From Hymenobacter sp. YIM 151500-1 (lineage in GTDB: Bacteria; Bacteroidota; Bacteroidia; Cytophagales; Hymenobacteraceae): 64,000 nucleotides of DNA. Positions 17,345-26,058 of the stretch are shown here, piece by piece. The DNA lies in contig NZ_CP110139.1 in the NCBI RefSeq assembly GCF_025979885.1, positions 2,867,501 through 2,931,500 on the forward strand. Reading direction: 5' to 3'. Made by a program: the position numbers and the translations under genes. The first letter of the stretch is position 1. The number at the start of each line of letters is the position of its first letter. Under the pieces are notes generated by a model. The model was not told where the DNA came from, searched no databases, and saw only the letters and a list, made by a program, of their open reading frames with translations.

Positions 17345-19186
17345 ATGCGTTGTTTGATTGGGGTGCTGCTCATCTGGCTAGGCAGCGTTAGCGCCATGGG
17401 CCAAGCCCAACGGCAGGTTGATAGCCTACGCCGCGTGCTGGCCGCTTCACCAACTCAGGATACGGTGCGCGTGAAAACTTTGCTCAAGCTGAGCAAGCAA
17501 TACCTTGCCACCAAACAATCACGCCAAGCCGCCAACGCTGGCCAGGAAGGCCTGCGCTTGGCTCAGCAGTTGCGCTGGCAGCGAGGTCAGGCCAGAGCTT
17601 TTGATGTACTGGGCGACGTCTACTTGTATGAGAATGAGTACCAAGTTGCTCAGCATCATTATATGCAAGCGCTGGCCTTGTGGAAGCAATTAGGTAATCG
17701 GCGGCGTACCTACTTGTCGGCTTACAGCTTAGCCTTGGTTTTAAGCCACGTCAACGAACTTCAGGCAGCCATCAAAGCTTATCAGGAAGTATTGCTCTTA
17801 GTGAAAGAAGCTCAGGACACGGCTATGATTGTGCGCGTGTACTGTAATCTGGGCGCTAGTCTACAAAGGGATGATCGGCTGCCGGAAAACCGGTTGCCGG
17901 AAGCAATTCAGTTCTACCGGCAAGGAATCAGACTAGCCGAACTCATCCACGACGCAGAAATGCTCGGCCTGCTTTTGAGCAACCTAGGCGAAGTGTATAA
18001 CACCCTTAAACAGCCGCAACAAGCTCTAAGCTATTTGTTTCGGGCCCAAAGCCTTGCCCAGAAAGGCACTAACCTGGAAAATAAGGCGCTGGTGGCCGGT
18101 GCTATTTCACATTCTTACCTGCTGCTGGAGCAGCCGCTTCAGGCATTAGGGCATGGCTTAAATGCCCACCGATTGGCCAAAGAGTCGGGGCAGAAATATA
18201 TTTTGGCTGATATAAGCGACAATTTATCAAAGGTCTACATCGCCTTGAATGACTACCAGCTGGCTTACCGCTACGCACGCCAGAACTACGACTTGAAATG
18301 GCAAATCCTAGATGAGGAAAAAACTCGCCGTGTTGCTGACATCCAGGCCCGCTACGAGGCGCAGCAACAGGAGCGCGACATCCAGATTCTAACCCAGCGC
18401 AACCAGATTCAGCGCCTGGCCACGCGCCAGCAGCGCACGCTGCGCAACGTGGCGCTGGGCAGCAGCGTGCTGCTGCTGGGCCTGACGGGGGCGGTGTACT
18501 ACCGCTACCGTAGCCGCCAGCGCCTGGTACGCCTGCTCAATGCCCAGAATCAGGAGAAAGTGCTGCTGCTGAAGGAGGTGCACCACCGCGTCAAGAACAA
18601 CCTGCAAATCGTGCTCAGCCTGCTCAGCTCCCAGCTCAAAAGCCTGCGCGAGCCGGCCGCCATCGAGGCCCTGCGCGAGAGCCGCACCCGCGTGCAGAGC
18701 ATGGCCCTGGTGCACCAGAACCTGTACCAGACCAACAGCCTGACCAGCATCCCCGTGCGCCCCTACCTGACGGAGCTGGTGCAGGCCATTGCCCGCGCCT
18801 ACCAGAGCGAGGCGGCCACGGTGGCCGTGCACCTGGACCTGGCCGAGGCCCAGCTGTCCACGGGCACGGTGATGCCGCTGGGGCTGATTGTCAACGAGCT
18901 GGTCACCAACGCCTTCAAGTACGCCTACGCCACCAGCCCCCGCCCGCCCGAGCTGCACGTAACCCTGCACCCCACGGGGCCGCCGCGCACCTACTGCCTT
19001 CAGGTAGCCGATAACGGCGGGGGGTTGCCGGCGCTGGAGCTTAGTCAGGTTCGCTCGTTGGGCTTGCGCCTGGTGGTGGGGTTGAGCCGCCAGCTCAAGG
19101 CCACGCTGGCCGTGGAGCGCCCCGGCCAGGGCACGTGCTTCAGCCTGGTGTTCAGTGAGCCCGACGAGCCTGGCACCGCATCGTGA
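17345..19186 (+). CDS. TPR-containing sensor histidine kinase (HisKA_2 type)
   Basis: A 613-residue protein with a signal peptide (1-20), a TPR solenoid (about 30-350, periplasmic), a coiled stretch, one membrane helix (about 372-392), a HisKA_2 domain with the conserved EVHHRVKNNLQ (His413/414 as phosphoacceptor region) and an HATPase domain (N-box NELVTNAFKYA, G-box DNGGGLP). It should phosphorylate the response regulator encoded 79 bases downstream. The ATG at 17345 gives the signal peptide. The 5' two thirds has ordinary codon use, while from about 18400 the sequence becomes very GC-rich with strongly biased codons, as if the kinase half came from another gene copy. Confidence 0.9.
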   Translation: MRCLIGVLLIWLGSVSAMGQAQRQVDSLRRVLAASPTQDTVRVKTLLKLSKQYLATKQSRQAANAGQEGLRLAQQLRWQRGQARAFDVLGDVYLYENEYQVAQHHYMQALALWKQLGNRRRTYLSAYSLALVLSHVNELQAAIKAYQEVLLLVKEAQDTAMIVRVYCNLGASLQRDDRLPENRLPEAIQFYRQGIRLAELIHDAEMLGLLLSNLGEVYNTLKQPQQALSYLFRAQSLAQKGTNLENKALVAGAISHSYLLLEQPLQALGHGLNAHRLAKESGQKYILADISDNLSKVYIALNDYQLAYRYARQNYDLKWQILDEEKTRRVADIQARYEAQQQERDIQILTQRNQIQRLATRQQRTLRNVALGSSVLLLGLTGAVYYRYRSRQRLVRLLNAQNQEKVLLLKEVHHRVKNNLQIVLSLLSSQLKSLREPAAIEALRESRTRVQSMALVHQNLYQTNSLTSIPVRPYLTELVQAIARAYQSEAATVAVHLDLAEAQLSTGTVMPLGLIVNELVTNAFKYAYATSPRPPELHVTLHPTGPPRTYCLQVADNGGGLPALELSQVRSLGLRLVVGLSRQLKATLAVERPGQGTCFSLVFSEPDEPGTAS

Positions 19187-19232
19187 GCCGCAATGGGTGG
19201 CTGCCTGCGCCGAAATCTGCTACCTTGGAAGG

Positions 19233-19240
19233 TAAATTTG
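19233..19240 (+). promoter_or_regulatory. possible -7 element before the response regulator gene
   Basis: TAAATTTG matches TAnnTTTG, 25 bases before the ATG. No -33 box is seen, so the regulator may be transcribed both with the kinase and separately. Confidence 0.4.
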
Positions 19241-19265
19241 CTCTGCACACTACGCTTCTACCTTC

Positions 19266-20615
19266 ATGTTGCCTTCGCCTATCCTGGTTGTGGAAGATGA
19301 GTTCATCATTGCCGACAACCTGCAAGACATCCTGGAATCGAACGGCTGGGGCCCCGTACTGCTGGCCGTGAGCGTGGAGGAGGCCCTGGCCCACCTGGCG
19401 GCCCACACGCCGCGCCTGGTACTGCTCGATATTATGCTGGCCGGCCCCCGCTCCGGTATTGAGCTAGGTACCCTGCTACGTACGCATTACCACCTGCCTT
19501 TCATCTACATCACCTCCCACGCCGACAAGCAAACCCTGCAACAGGCCGTGGCCACGCAGCCTCACGGCTACATTCTAAAGCCTTTTCAGGAGGAGGAGAT
19601 TCTGGCAGTTCTCGACCAGGTGCTGGCCACTACCGCCCCGCCCCCGGCACCAGCGGCCTCCCTTCCGGATATCGTTAGCCAGTCGGCAGCCATTCAGGAC
19701 GTTTTGGCCGCCTTGCAGCTGGTGGCCCCTCATCCGCATACCGTGCTCATCACTGGCGAAACGGGCACGGGCAAGGAGTTATTTGCCCGCGCCCTGCACG
19801 CGCAGTCGGGCCGGCCGGGGCCGCTGGTTACGGTGAACTGCGCGGCCTTGCCCTCGCAGCTAATTGAGAGTGAGCTGTTTGGACACGAGAAGGGAGCCTT
19901 TACCGGGGCCGTGGAGCGGCGCGTGGGCAAGTTTGAGCTGGCCGATGGGGGCACTTTGTTTCTGGACGAAGTAGGCGAGCTACCCTTGGAGCTGCAAGCC
20001 AAGCTCTTGCGCGTGCTGCAGGAAAAAGAGTTTGAGCGCGTGGGCGGGCGCCGGGTGCTGCGCGCCAATGTGCGCGTGCTGGCTGCCACCAACCGCGTGC
20101 TGGAAGACGAGGTGCAGGCTGGCCGCTTCCGCCAGGACCTCTACTACCGCCTCAACGTCTTTCCCCTGCCCCTGCCTCCCCTGCGCCACCGGCCCGATGA
20201 TATTGAGCCCCTGGCCGAGCTGTTTCTGCGCCGGGCGGCGGCGCAGCTCCGCAAGCCGCTCACGGGATTTAGCGCGGCCATGCGGGAGGCCATGCGGCGC
20301 CACCCGTGGCCGGGCAACGTCCGCGAGCTGCAGCACGTCGTGGAACGAGCGGCCCTGCTGGCAACCACGCCCCTTATTACCGACCTGCGACTAGAGCCGA
20401 CTGCCGCACCGGCCGTCCCCGAGGCCGTTTTCACGCCCCGCACCCTCGAAGATGCCGAGCGGGAGCTGATCCGGGCTACGCTACAGCACTGCAACGGCCG
20501 CATCCGCGGGGCCGGCGGCGCCGCCGAGTACCTGCGCATTCTGCCTACCACCCTCGATGCCCGCATCCGCAAGCTGGGTATTCAGAAAGAATTTACCACG
20601 GGTCGTAAGTCGTGA
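19266..20615 (+). CDS. NtrC-type sigma-54-dependent response regulator
   Basis: A 449-residue protein. The receiver domain (1-120) has acidic pocket E10/D11 and phosphoacceptor D55 (LLDIML), with switch Lys105. The AAA+ domain (about 135-370) has Walker A GETGTGKE (164-171), the sigma-54 contact loop GAFTGA (210-215) and GGTLFLDEVGE. A FIS-type helix-turn-helix closes the protein. It activates sigma-54 promoters after phosphorylation, probably by the adjacent TPR kinase. Targets are unknown. The stop codon abuts a GTGAG-rich repeat. Confidence 0.93.
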   Translation: MLPSPILVVEDEFIIADNLQDILESNGWGPVLLAVSVEEALAHLAAHTPRLVLLDIMLAGPRSGIELGTLLRTHYHLPFIYITSHADKQTLQQAVATQPHGYILKPFQEEEILAVLDQVLATTAPPPAPAASLPDIVSQSAAIQDVLAALQLVAPHPHTVLITGETGTGKELFARALHAQSGRPGPLVTVNCAALPSQLIESELFGHEKGAFTGAVERRVGKFELADGGTLFLDEVGELPLELQAKLLRVLQEKEFERVGGRRVLRANVRVLAATNRVLEDEVQAGRFRQDLYYRLNVFPLPLPPLRHRPDDIEPLAELFLRRAAAQLRKPLTGFSAAMREAMRRHPWPGNVRELQHVVERAALLATTPLITDLRLEPTAAPAVPEAVFTPRTLEDAERELIRATLQHCNGRIRGAGGAAEYLRILPTTLDARIRKLGIQKEFTTGRKS

Positions 20616-20678
20616 GAAGTGAGCGGTAACAGGTGAAAGGTTGGGGGCACTTGGAAACCCTTACTTCTCCAAAAACAG

Positions 20679-20716
20679 AAAGCGCCCCGCTGCTAGTAGC
20701 AGCGGGGCGCTTTTGA
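20679..20716. terminator. bidirectional terminator between the regulator and a small gene
   Basis: The stem AGCGCCCCGCTGCT/AGCAGCGGGGCGCT is flanked by A-rich and T-rich sides, so it can stop transcription from both convergent genes. Confidence 0.85.
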
Positions 20717-20733
20717 TTTGAGCTAAGCCAGGC

Positions 20734-21009
20734 TTACTTGTTTTTCTGCTGCGAAGGATTGGGGTTGCTGCGCGGCTTATTGGCGCGCGCCGAGCGTACG
20801 GTGTTGAAGTTGCCGCCCGGCGTGTTGTTTTTAATCGGGTTGCCGCTTTCGGTAATCATGTTCTGGTTCAGGTTTTGGGTCTGATTACCGCCGCTGTTGG
20901 AGTGGTTGCGGGTTTCGGGGTCCACGGGCGTTGCGTTGGGTTGCAGCGCGTCGGGGCCCTGAGGAGTGTCTTGCTTTTTATCGGCGGGCTTATTCGACTG
21001 GTCTTTCAT
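20734..21009 (-). CDS. small hydrophilic, probably disordered protein
   Basis: A 91-residue protein rich in Asn, Pro, Gln, Lys and Ser, with no hydrophobic core, signal or membrane segment. Examples are NQTQNLNQNMITESGN and RSNPNPSQQKNK. It is probably intrinsically disordered. I do not recognise the family, although such small proteins are common in Cytophagales. The good ATG start and its own terminator support a real gene. Confidence 0.6.
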   Translation of the reverse strand: MKDQSNKPADKKQDTPQGPDALQPNATPVDPETRNHSNSGGNQTQNLNQNMITESGNPIKNNTPGGNFNTVRSARANKPRSNPNPSQQKNK

Positions 21010-21100
21010 GGCAGTACGGGCGTAAGGTGGAAAACTCCCTTCTTGTACCGCGTTGCTTCCGGCAAGGTTGTCGAAAACCGCCGCTGGCTAGCCGCTCCGG

Positions 21101-22036
21101 TTAGGCGTTTTGCGCGGCCGTAGCCGGCACCACGGCCACGAGGTCGGCAAACTGCTGCTCCCGGGCCTCGATTTCCTCCGGCGTCAGGTTGAGCAGGCGC
21201 TCCGTGCCGAACTTCTCCACGCAGAACGAGGCCATGGCCGAGCCGTGAATCACGGCCCGCTTCATGTTGTCGAAGCTGATGTCGTCGGTGGCGGCCAGGT
21301 AGCCGATGAAGCCACCCGCGAAGGTGTCGCCGGCTCCGGTAGGGTCGAATACCTCTTCCAGGGGCAGGGCCGGGGCATAGAATACCTTGTTTTTGTGGAA
21401 CAGCAAGGCGCCGTGCTCTCCTTTCTTGATGATGAGGTAGCGCGGGCCCATGCCCAGGATGGTTTTGGCGGCTTTCACCAGGGAGTGCTGGCCGCTGAGC
21501 TGGCGGGCTTCCTCGTCGTTGATGCTGAGCACGTCCACCATCTCAATCGTGGTTTTCAGCTCTTCCAGGGCCACATCCATCCAGAAGTTCATGGTGTCCA
21601 TCACAATCAGCTTGGGCCGGTTGACGAGGCGCTGAATGACGAGGCGCTGAATCTGGGGCGTGAGGTTCCCCAGCATCAGGTACTTACAGTCCTGGTAGGA
21701 GTCGGGGATGATGGGGTCGAAGTCGGCCAGCACGTTCAGCTCCGTGGCCAGCGTCTCGCGCGAGTTCAGGTCGTTGGAATACTTGCCCGACCAGAAAAAC
21801 GACTTTTCGCCCTTCTTGATTTGCAGGCCTTCGGTGTCGACGCCGTGCTCCTGGAGCAGCAGGATATCCGGCTGCGGAAAATCGTCGCCTACCACGGCTA
21901 CCAGCTTCACGGGCTTGACGGAGTAGGAAGCCGACAGGCCGATGTATGTAGCGGCGCCGCCAATGATTTTGTCGGTTTTGCCGAACGGCGTTTCCAGGGC
22001 GTCGAACGCCACGGTCCCAATAACAACCAGACTCAT
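21101..22036 (-). CDS. PfkB family carbohydrate/nucleoside kinase
   Basis: A 311-residue ribokinase-fold kinase. The C-terminal signature DPTGAGDTFAGGF carries the catalytic Asp and the anion hole, and the N-terminus MSLVVIGTVAFDALETP with GGAATYIGLSAS fits the adenosine-kinase-like branch common in Bacteroidota. The substrate is uncertain: a sugar or nucleoside is phosphorylated with ATP. The ATG at 22034-22036 is used because the longer open frame runs back through a tRNA gene. It is the last gene before the terminator of tRNA-His. Confidence 0.88.
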   Translation of the reverse strand: MSLVVIGTVAFDALETPFGKTDKIIGGAATYIGLSASYSVKPVKLVAVVGDDFPQPDILLLQEHGVDTEGLQIKKGEKSFFWSGKYSNDLNSRETLATELNVLADFDPIIPDSYQDCKYLMLGNLTPQIQRLVIQRLVNRPKLIVMDTMNFWMDVALEELKTTIEMVDVLSINDEEARQLSGQHSLVKAAKTILGMGPRYLIIKKGEHGALLFHKNKVFYAPALPLEEVFDPTGAGDTFAGGFIGYLAATDDISFDNMKRAVIHGSAMASFCVEKFGTERLLNLTPEEIEAREQQFADLVAVVPATAAQNA

Positions 22037-22155
22037 AAGGCAAAAAAAGGGGAAAAGTGATGCATGCAAGTGTAGAGTACTGCCCGGCAACACCGGCGCC
22101 GGCCAAATCCTTCCGGCCAGGGGCAGAAAATTGGCCGCCAACCGGGACAGAGCAA

Positions 22156-22190
22156 TAAAAAAGGCCTCTACCGGAGGAAGAGGCCTTTTC
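22156..22190 (-). terminator. terminator after tRNA-His
   Basis: The stem AAAAGGCCTCT/AGAGGCCTTTT lies immediately beyond the tRNA 3' end on the minus strand and is followed by a T-run. Confidence 0.8.
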
Positions 22191-22196
22191 ACGGTG

Positions 22197-22271
<75 letters not shown>

Positions 22272-22375
22272 GTGTTGGGTATTGGAGCCACAAAAGTAGG
22301 CGCGCCGCGGGTATTTGCAAGCGTTTGGGCGAGTTTTTTTCACGCTCAGCGTCCACTATCTGCCAGTTCAGGTGC

Positions 22376-22855
22376 TTACGCCATCACGGCATTATACACC
22401 AGCCCCAGCACCAGAAATGCAGCCAGCAGGATGCCCAGGCACAAGGCCACGCGCACCCCCGCCGGGTGGTTGCTGCGCATAACGCTGAGGTTGAGAATGA
22501 CAGCTCCTGCCCCGACGCCACCGCCCAGCAGGCCGCCGCCGACTACTAATAGCAGAGGCAGGCAGGCCACGATATATTCCCAAATTTGAAGCTTTTTGGT
22601 CAGAAATACGGCCTGCCCGTCCACGTAGACTTCCGGCACGGGGTCATGTACGCGGTTATGCACAAGCAGCTGCCGGTGGCTGCCATCGGGCAGTGGAACA
22701 TGAAATTCCAGGCGCTTATCGAATAAGCCGTTCTTGGGTTGGGGCTTCAGCTCCTGATTATCGGCGTAGAGGCGGGTGCGGCCCGTCCAGAGGGAGCGGT
22801 CCAGCACCAGCGCGGGACCATCAGGCAGGCCGGGCAAGCGGAATGGAATCTTCAT
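22376..22855 (-). CDS. hypothetical membrane protein
   Basis: A 159-residue protein with a soluble N-terminal half (beta-rich, with VYVDGQAVFL) followed by two membrane helices (about 95-122 and 132-157). The ATG at 22853-22855 (MKIPFRLPGLPDG) is preferred to an upstream TTG. I do not recognise the family. Its stop lies about 100 bases upstream of tRNA-His on the same strand. Confidence 0.65.
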   Translation of the reverse strand: MKIPFRLPGLPDGPALVLDRSLWTGRTRLYADNQELKPQPKNGLFDKRLEFHVPLPDGSHRQLLVHNRVHDPVPEVYVDGQAVFLTKKLQIWEYIVACLPLLLVVGGGLLGGGVGAGAVILNLSVMRSNHPAGVRVALCLGILLAAFLVLGLVYNAVMA

Positions 22856-23038
22856 AACAGGTACGGTGGAAAGATATGAGGCTGCAAAATGCCCGGCCAC
22901 CGCTTTACATCCTACCTTCCACGCCATCTAACCGCAAGCCGTATACCTGTTATATACCGCACTTGCCGGCTGGCAGGGCGTTGGGCGGCCTGAGCAAACC
23001 TGCTACCCCTGCCGCCGGGCCACCCATAGGCAAAGCCC

Positions 23039-23046
23039 TACCTTTG
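23039..23046 (+). promoter_or_regulatory. -7 element of the RNA helicase gene
   Basis: TACCTTTG is an exact match, 23 bases before the ATG, giving a leader of about 17 bases. A GTG start overlapping it is thereby excluded. Confidence 0.6.
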
Positions 23047-23069
23047 TGCTTCGCCATTCAGTCTTCGCC

Positions 23070-24500
23070 ATGTCCGACACTCCGCAGCCCACTACTTTCG
23101 CCGATTTCAAGCTGAACAAGCAGCTGCTGCTGGCGGTAGAAGAGGCCGGCTTCACCGAGCCCACGCCCGTGCAGGCCCAGACCATTCCGCTGCTGCTGGC
23201 CGGCCACGACGTGCTGGGCATTGCCCAAACGGGCACGGGCAAAACGGCCGCCTTTGGCTTACCGTTGCTGATGAAGGTGAAGTACGCCCAGGGCCTGCAC
23301 CCGCGGGCCCTCATCCTGGCGCCCACCCGGGAGCTGGCTATGCAGCTGGAAGCTCATCTGAAGAGGCTGGCCGCTTATACCGACTTGCGCATTTTTGCCA
23401 TCTACGGCGGCCTGGGCCCCAAAACGCAGATTGAAACCATTGCCCAGGGCGTCGACATCCTGATTGCCACGCCCGGCCGCCTCATGGAGCTGTACCTGCG
23501 CGGCGACCTGGTGCTGAAGGAGCTGAAGACCCTGGTGCTGGACGAGGCCGACAAGATGATGGACATGGGCTTTATGCCCCAGATTCGGCGCATTCTGGAG
23601 GTGATTTCGCGCAAGCGCCAGAACGTGCTGTTCTCGGCCACCATGCCGGAGAAGGTGACCAGGCTGAGCGAGGAGTTTCTGGAGTTTCCGGTGCGGGTGG
23701 AGGTGACGCCGGCCGCTACCTCGGCCCAAACCGTGAGCCAGAGCCTGTATCAGGTGCCCAATCTGCCCACCAAAATCAACCTGCTGGAGTACCTATTGCT
23801 CGACTGGGACACGTTTCACCGGGTCATGATTTTCACCCGCACCAAGGAGCACGCCGACAACGTGGCCAGCTTTCTGCAGCGCAAGGCCCACGGCGAGGTG
23901 CGGGCCATTCACGGCAACAAGGGCCAGAACATGCGCATCAACGCCATGGAAGCCTTCAAGGCCGGCGACGTGCGTTTCCTGGTAGCTACCGACGTGGCGG
24001 CCCGCGGCATCGACGTGCCCCAGGTTTCGCACGTCATCAACTTCGATGTGCCGCTGGTGTACGACGACTACGTGCACCGCATTGGGCGCACGGGCCGGGC
24101 CCAGCACACCGGCGCGGCCATTACCTTCGCCAACGAGGCCGAAATGCACCACATGCAGCGCATCGAGGAGCTAATCCGGCAGCCGATTCCGCTGCTGCCC
24201 CTGCCGCCCGAGGTGCCGGTGGTAGAAACCTCCTTTCAAGAGCAGCAGAACATAGCCCGCGAAATAGATGAGCGGCGCAAGCGCGAAGACCCCACCTACC
24301 AAGGCGCATTCCACGAGCGGAAAGAGTGGGTGAAGCCCGGCGTCACCATCGACAAGCGCACCGGCCGCGAATACGTGGCCGGGCCCAACCGCAGCCAGAA
24401 AGGCCGTAAAGTCAACCCCTCCAAAGGCAAGTCGTCGTCTCCCACCGCCAAAGCCGCCCGCGCCGCCAAAGGCCGCGCCCAGCACAAGCGGAAGAAGTGA
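23070..24500 (+). CDS. DEAD-box RNA helicase, RhlE-like
   Basis: A 476-residue ATP-dependent RNA helicase. Visible motifs are the Q-motif phenylalanine region (TTFADFKLN), motif I AQTGTGKTAAF, motif II VLDEADKMMDMGF, motif III SAT and motif VI HRIGRTGRAQ. The tail (about 400-476) is basic and low-complexity, as in RhlE proteins acting on ribosomes or mRNA decay. The start follows a -7 box by 23 bases. The stop codon is the first part of a GTGAG-type intergenic repeat. Confidence 0.95.
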   Translation: MSDTPQPTTFADFKLNKQLLLAVEEAGFTEPTPVQAQTIPLLLAGHDVLGIAQTGTGKTAAFGLPLLMKVKYAQGLHPRALILAPTRELAMQLEAHLKRLAAYTDLRIFAIYGGLGPKTQIETIAQGVDILIATPGRLMELYLRGDLVLKELKTLVLDEADKMMDMGFMPQIRRILEVISRKRQNVLFSATMPEKVTRLSEEFLEFPVRVEVTPAATSAQTVSQSLYQVPNLPTKINLLEYLLLDWDTFHRVMIFTRTKEHADNVASFLQRKAHGEVRAIHGNKGQNMRINAMEAFKAGDVRFLVATDVAARGIDVPQVSHVINFDVPLVYDDYVHRIGRTGRAQHTGAAITFANEAEMHHMQRIEELIRQPIPLLPLPPEVPVVETSFQEQQNIAREIDERRKREDPTYQGAFHERKEWVKPGVTIDKRTGREYVAGPNRSQKGRKVNPSKGKSSSPTAKAARAAKGRAQHKRKK

Positions 24501-24676
24501 GGTAGTGATGAGGTGACAGGTGACAGGAAGAACGTCATGCTGAGCCTGTCGAAGCATCTCTCCCACTTCGTTGAACAAGCATCAGGAAGTTAGCCCTCGG
24601 GAGAGATGCTTCGACTTCGCCTCCGGCTGCGCTCAGCATGACGGTCTACTTGTCACCTGTTACCTCACCACCTACC
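24498..24676. repeat. modular inverted repeat between two convergent genes
   Basis: The outer arms are TGA-rich (TGAGGTAGTGATGAGGTGAC on the left; the complement, GTGGTGAGGTAACAGGTGAC, on the right). The left arm starts with the helicase stop codon and the right arm directly follows the stop codon of the opposing gene. Inner arms contain CGTCATGCTGAGC and GAAGCATCTCTCCC. Stop codons occur in all three frames of the arms. Confidence 0.8.
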
Positions 24677-25130
24677 GATACTGGTCGAAGATGGGCAGGT
24701 AGCTGAAGCGCACGGCCAGCAGGGTGAGGGCGCCGCCCCAGAGCAGGGCGCTCCAAAGCATGTGCAGCAGGATGCGCCAGCGCGGCACGTGCAGCTGGGT
24801 GGCAATGACGGTGCCGCCAATCGGGCTGAACAGCACTGGCGTGAGGAAGGCAATGCCCACCATGCCGAAGCGACGGTAGATGCTGACGATGGTGCGGCTG
24901 CGGCGGCTGAACAGGGGCTTGCCTTTCTCTGCCCGCTTACGCCGCTGATGCAGGGCCCAGGCCTTGCCTACGCTGGAAATCAGAATCACCGTCGTCATCA
25001 TGCCCGCCACTGTGAGGCCCCACACCAGCCCGGCCGGCAGCCCCGCCGCCACACCCGCCACTGGCCCGGCTACAAACTTGAACATGCTCAGCGCAAAAAC
25101 AGAAGCGTATTTCAGAAGGCTGGGTACCAC
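24672..25130 (-). CDS. hypothetical membrane protein
   Basis: A 152-residue protein from a GTG at 25130; a shorter start at the ATG 25085 (137 residues) is possible. It has about three membrane segments (near 5-25, 28-52 and 85-125) and a basic loop with FSRRSRTIVSIYRRFGMVG. The motif PVLFSPIGGTVIA is reminiscent of small exporter-like or DedA-like membrane proteins, but this is weak. The longer open frame includes REP sequence (25201-25232) and is rejected. The gene ends against a repeat arm. Confidence 0.6.
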   Translation of the reverse strand: MVPSLLKYASVFALSMFKFVAGPVAGVAAGLPAGLVWGLTVAGMMTTVILISSVGKAWALHQRRKRAEKGKPLFSRRSRTIVSIYRRFGMVGIAFLTPVLFSPIGGTVIATQLHVPRWRILLHMLWSALLWGGALTLLAVRFSYLPIFDQYR

Positions 25131-25200
25131 GGAAGCTGCTAAATCGGAGGGTTCTGGGGGCGTCGTCTTTGAACGCAACGTCGAAGATAACAGGTCGGGA

Positions 25201-25232
25201 GAATGTGGCCCAAGCTTCAGCTTGGGCCGTGC
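25201..25232 (+). repeat. REP hairpin far from the RAYT gene
   Basis: GTGGCCCAAGCTTCAGCTTG and the following GGCCGT match REP1 with one compensated change. It lies about 12.6 kb from the RAYT gene, showing the element has spread. Confidence 0.8.
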
Positions 25233-25337
25233 AGGCGTAGGTTTCTCGCGGAGGTACGCTGAGGACGGCGCGGAGGTACGCTGAGGTCGTTCAACGGGCA
25301 TGAGAACAGCTCAGCGTACCTCAGCAGAGAAACCTAG
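25233..25337. repeat. GAGGTACGCTGAGG repeats in direct and inverted copies
   Basis: GAGGTACGCTGAGG occurs twice directly (about 25251 and 25273) and once inverted (about 25310-25330, CTCAGCGTACCTCAGC). GTTTCTC/GAGAAAC ends pair across the region. A related unit (GAGGTTCGCTGAGG) lies near 38005. Confidence 0.65.
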
Positions 25338-25363
25338 CCTGCACAAGCTAAAGCGTGTGCTAC
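25338..25363 (-). repeat. REP hairpin containing the upp stop codon
   Basis: The minus strand reads TAGCACACGCTTTAGCTTGT, a relative of REP3. Its first three bases are the TAG stop codon of upp. Confidence 0.65.
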
Positions 25364-26058
25364 AGTTTGCTTCCGTACGCCAAGTCACCAGCGTCGCCGA
25401 GGCCGGGGACGATATAGGCCTGGTTGTTGAGTCGCTCGTCGATGGCGGCTACCCAGAGGCTGGCTTCGGGCACTTCGCGCGTCACGTACTCCACGCCTTG
25501 GGGGCTGGCAATGACGGCGGCAATATGCACCTGCCGCGGCGTGCCGAAGCGCAGCATGGCCCGGTAGGTCTGCACCAACGACTTGCCCGAGGCCAGCATG
25601 GGGTCGGCGAGGATAAGCACCCGCTCGTCGAGGCGCGGGGCCGACAGGTAATCAACCTGCACTTGCACCTGAGCCGTGCCCTCGATGCGGTAGGCCGCCG
25701 CAAACGCCGAGGGCGACTGGTCGAAGTAGTTCAGAAAGCCCTGGTGGAAGGGCAGACCAGCCCGCAACACCGTAGCCAGCACCGGAAAGTCGTGCAGGTG
25801 CTTGCTCTTGGATTCGCCCAGCGGGGTGCGCACGGTTTTGTCGGTGTAGCTGAGCTGGGAGCTGATTTTGTAGGCAATGATTTCGCCTAGGCGCTGGAGG
25901 TTACGGCGGAAGCGCAGGGAGTCGCGCTGCACTTCCACGTCGCGCAGCTCGGCCAGGAAGTGATTGGCCACTGACGGCTCGGCGCACACAATGTGCACGC
26001 GGGGATTGGGCTCGGCAGCGGCCGAAGATTCGGCGGAAGGGGGCGTCAGCGCATCCAT
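25360..26058 (-). CDS. upp: uracil phosphoribosyltransferase
   Basis: A 232-residue enzyme converting uracil and PRPP to UMP (pyrimidine salvage). The PRPP-binding loop is seen in VLILADPMLASGKSLV, and the C-terminal uracil-binding region in YIVPGLGDAGDLAYG is characteristic. A 20-residue Ala/Ser/Pro N-terminal extension is slightly unusual. The ATG overlaps the last 13 bases of the FemAB-like gene, suggesting coupled translation. The stop codon lies in a REP element. Confidence 0.92.
   Translation of the reverse strand: MDALTPPSAESSAAAEPNPRVHIVCAEPSVANHFLAELRDVEVQRDSLRFRRNLQRLGEIIAYKISSQLSYTDKTVRTPLGESKSKHLHDFPVLATVLRAGLPFHQGFLNYFDQSPSAFAAAYRIEGTAQVQVQVDYLSAPRLDERVLILADPMLASGKSLVQTYRAMLRFGTPRQVHIAAVIASPQGVEYVTREVPEASLWVAAIDERLNNQAYIVPGLGDAGDLAYGSKL

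Noticed and set aside
24498-24676. CRISPR-like array
   Set aside because: The repeats are inverted and not regularly spaced, and no cas gene is in the window.
25131-25301. N-terminal extension of the 24672 membrane protein
   Set aside because: The extra codons pass through a REP hairpin and GAGGTACGCTGAGG repeats and show no conservation-like features.
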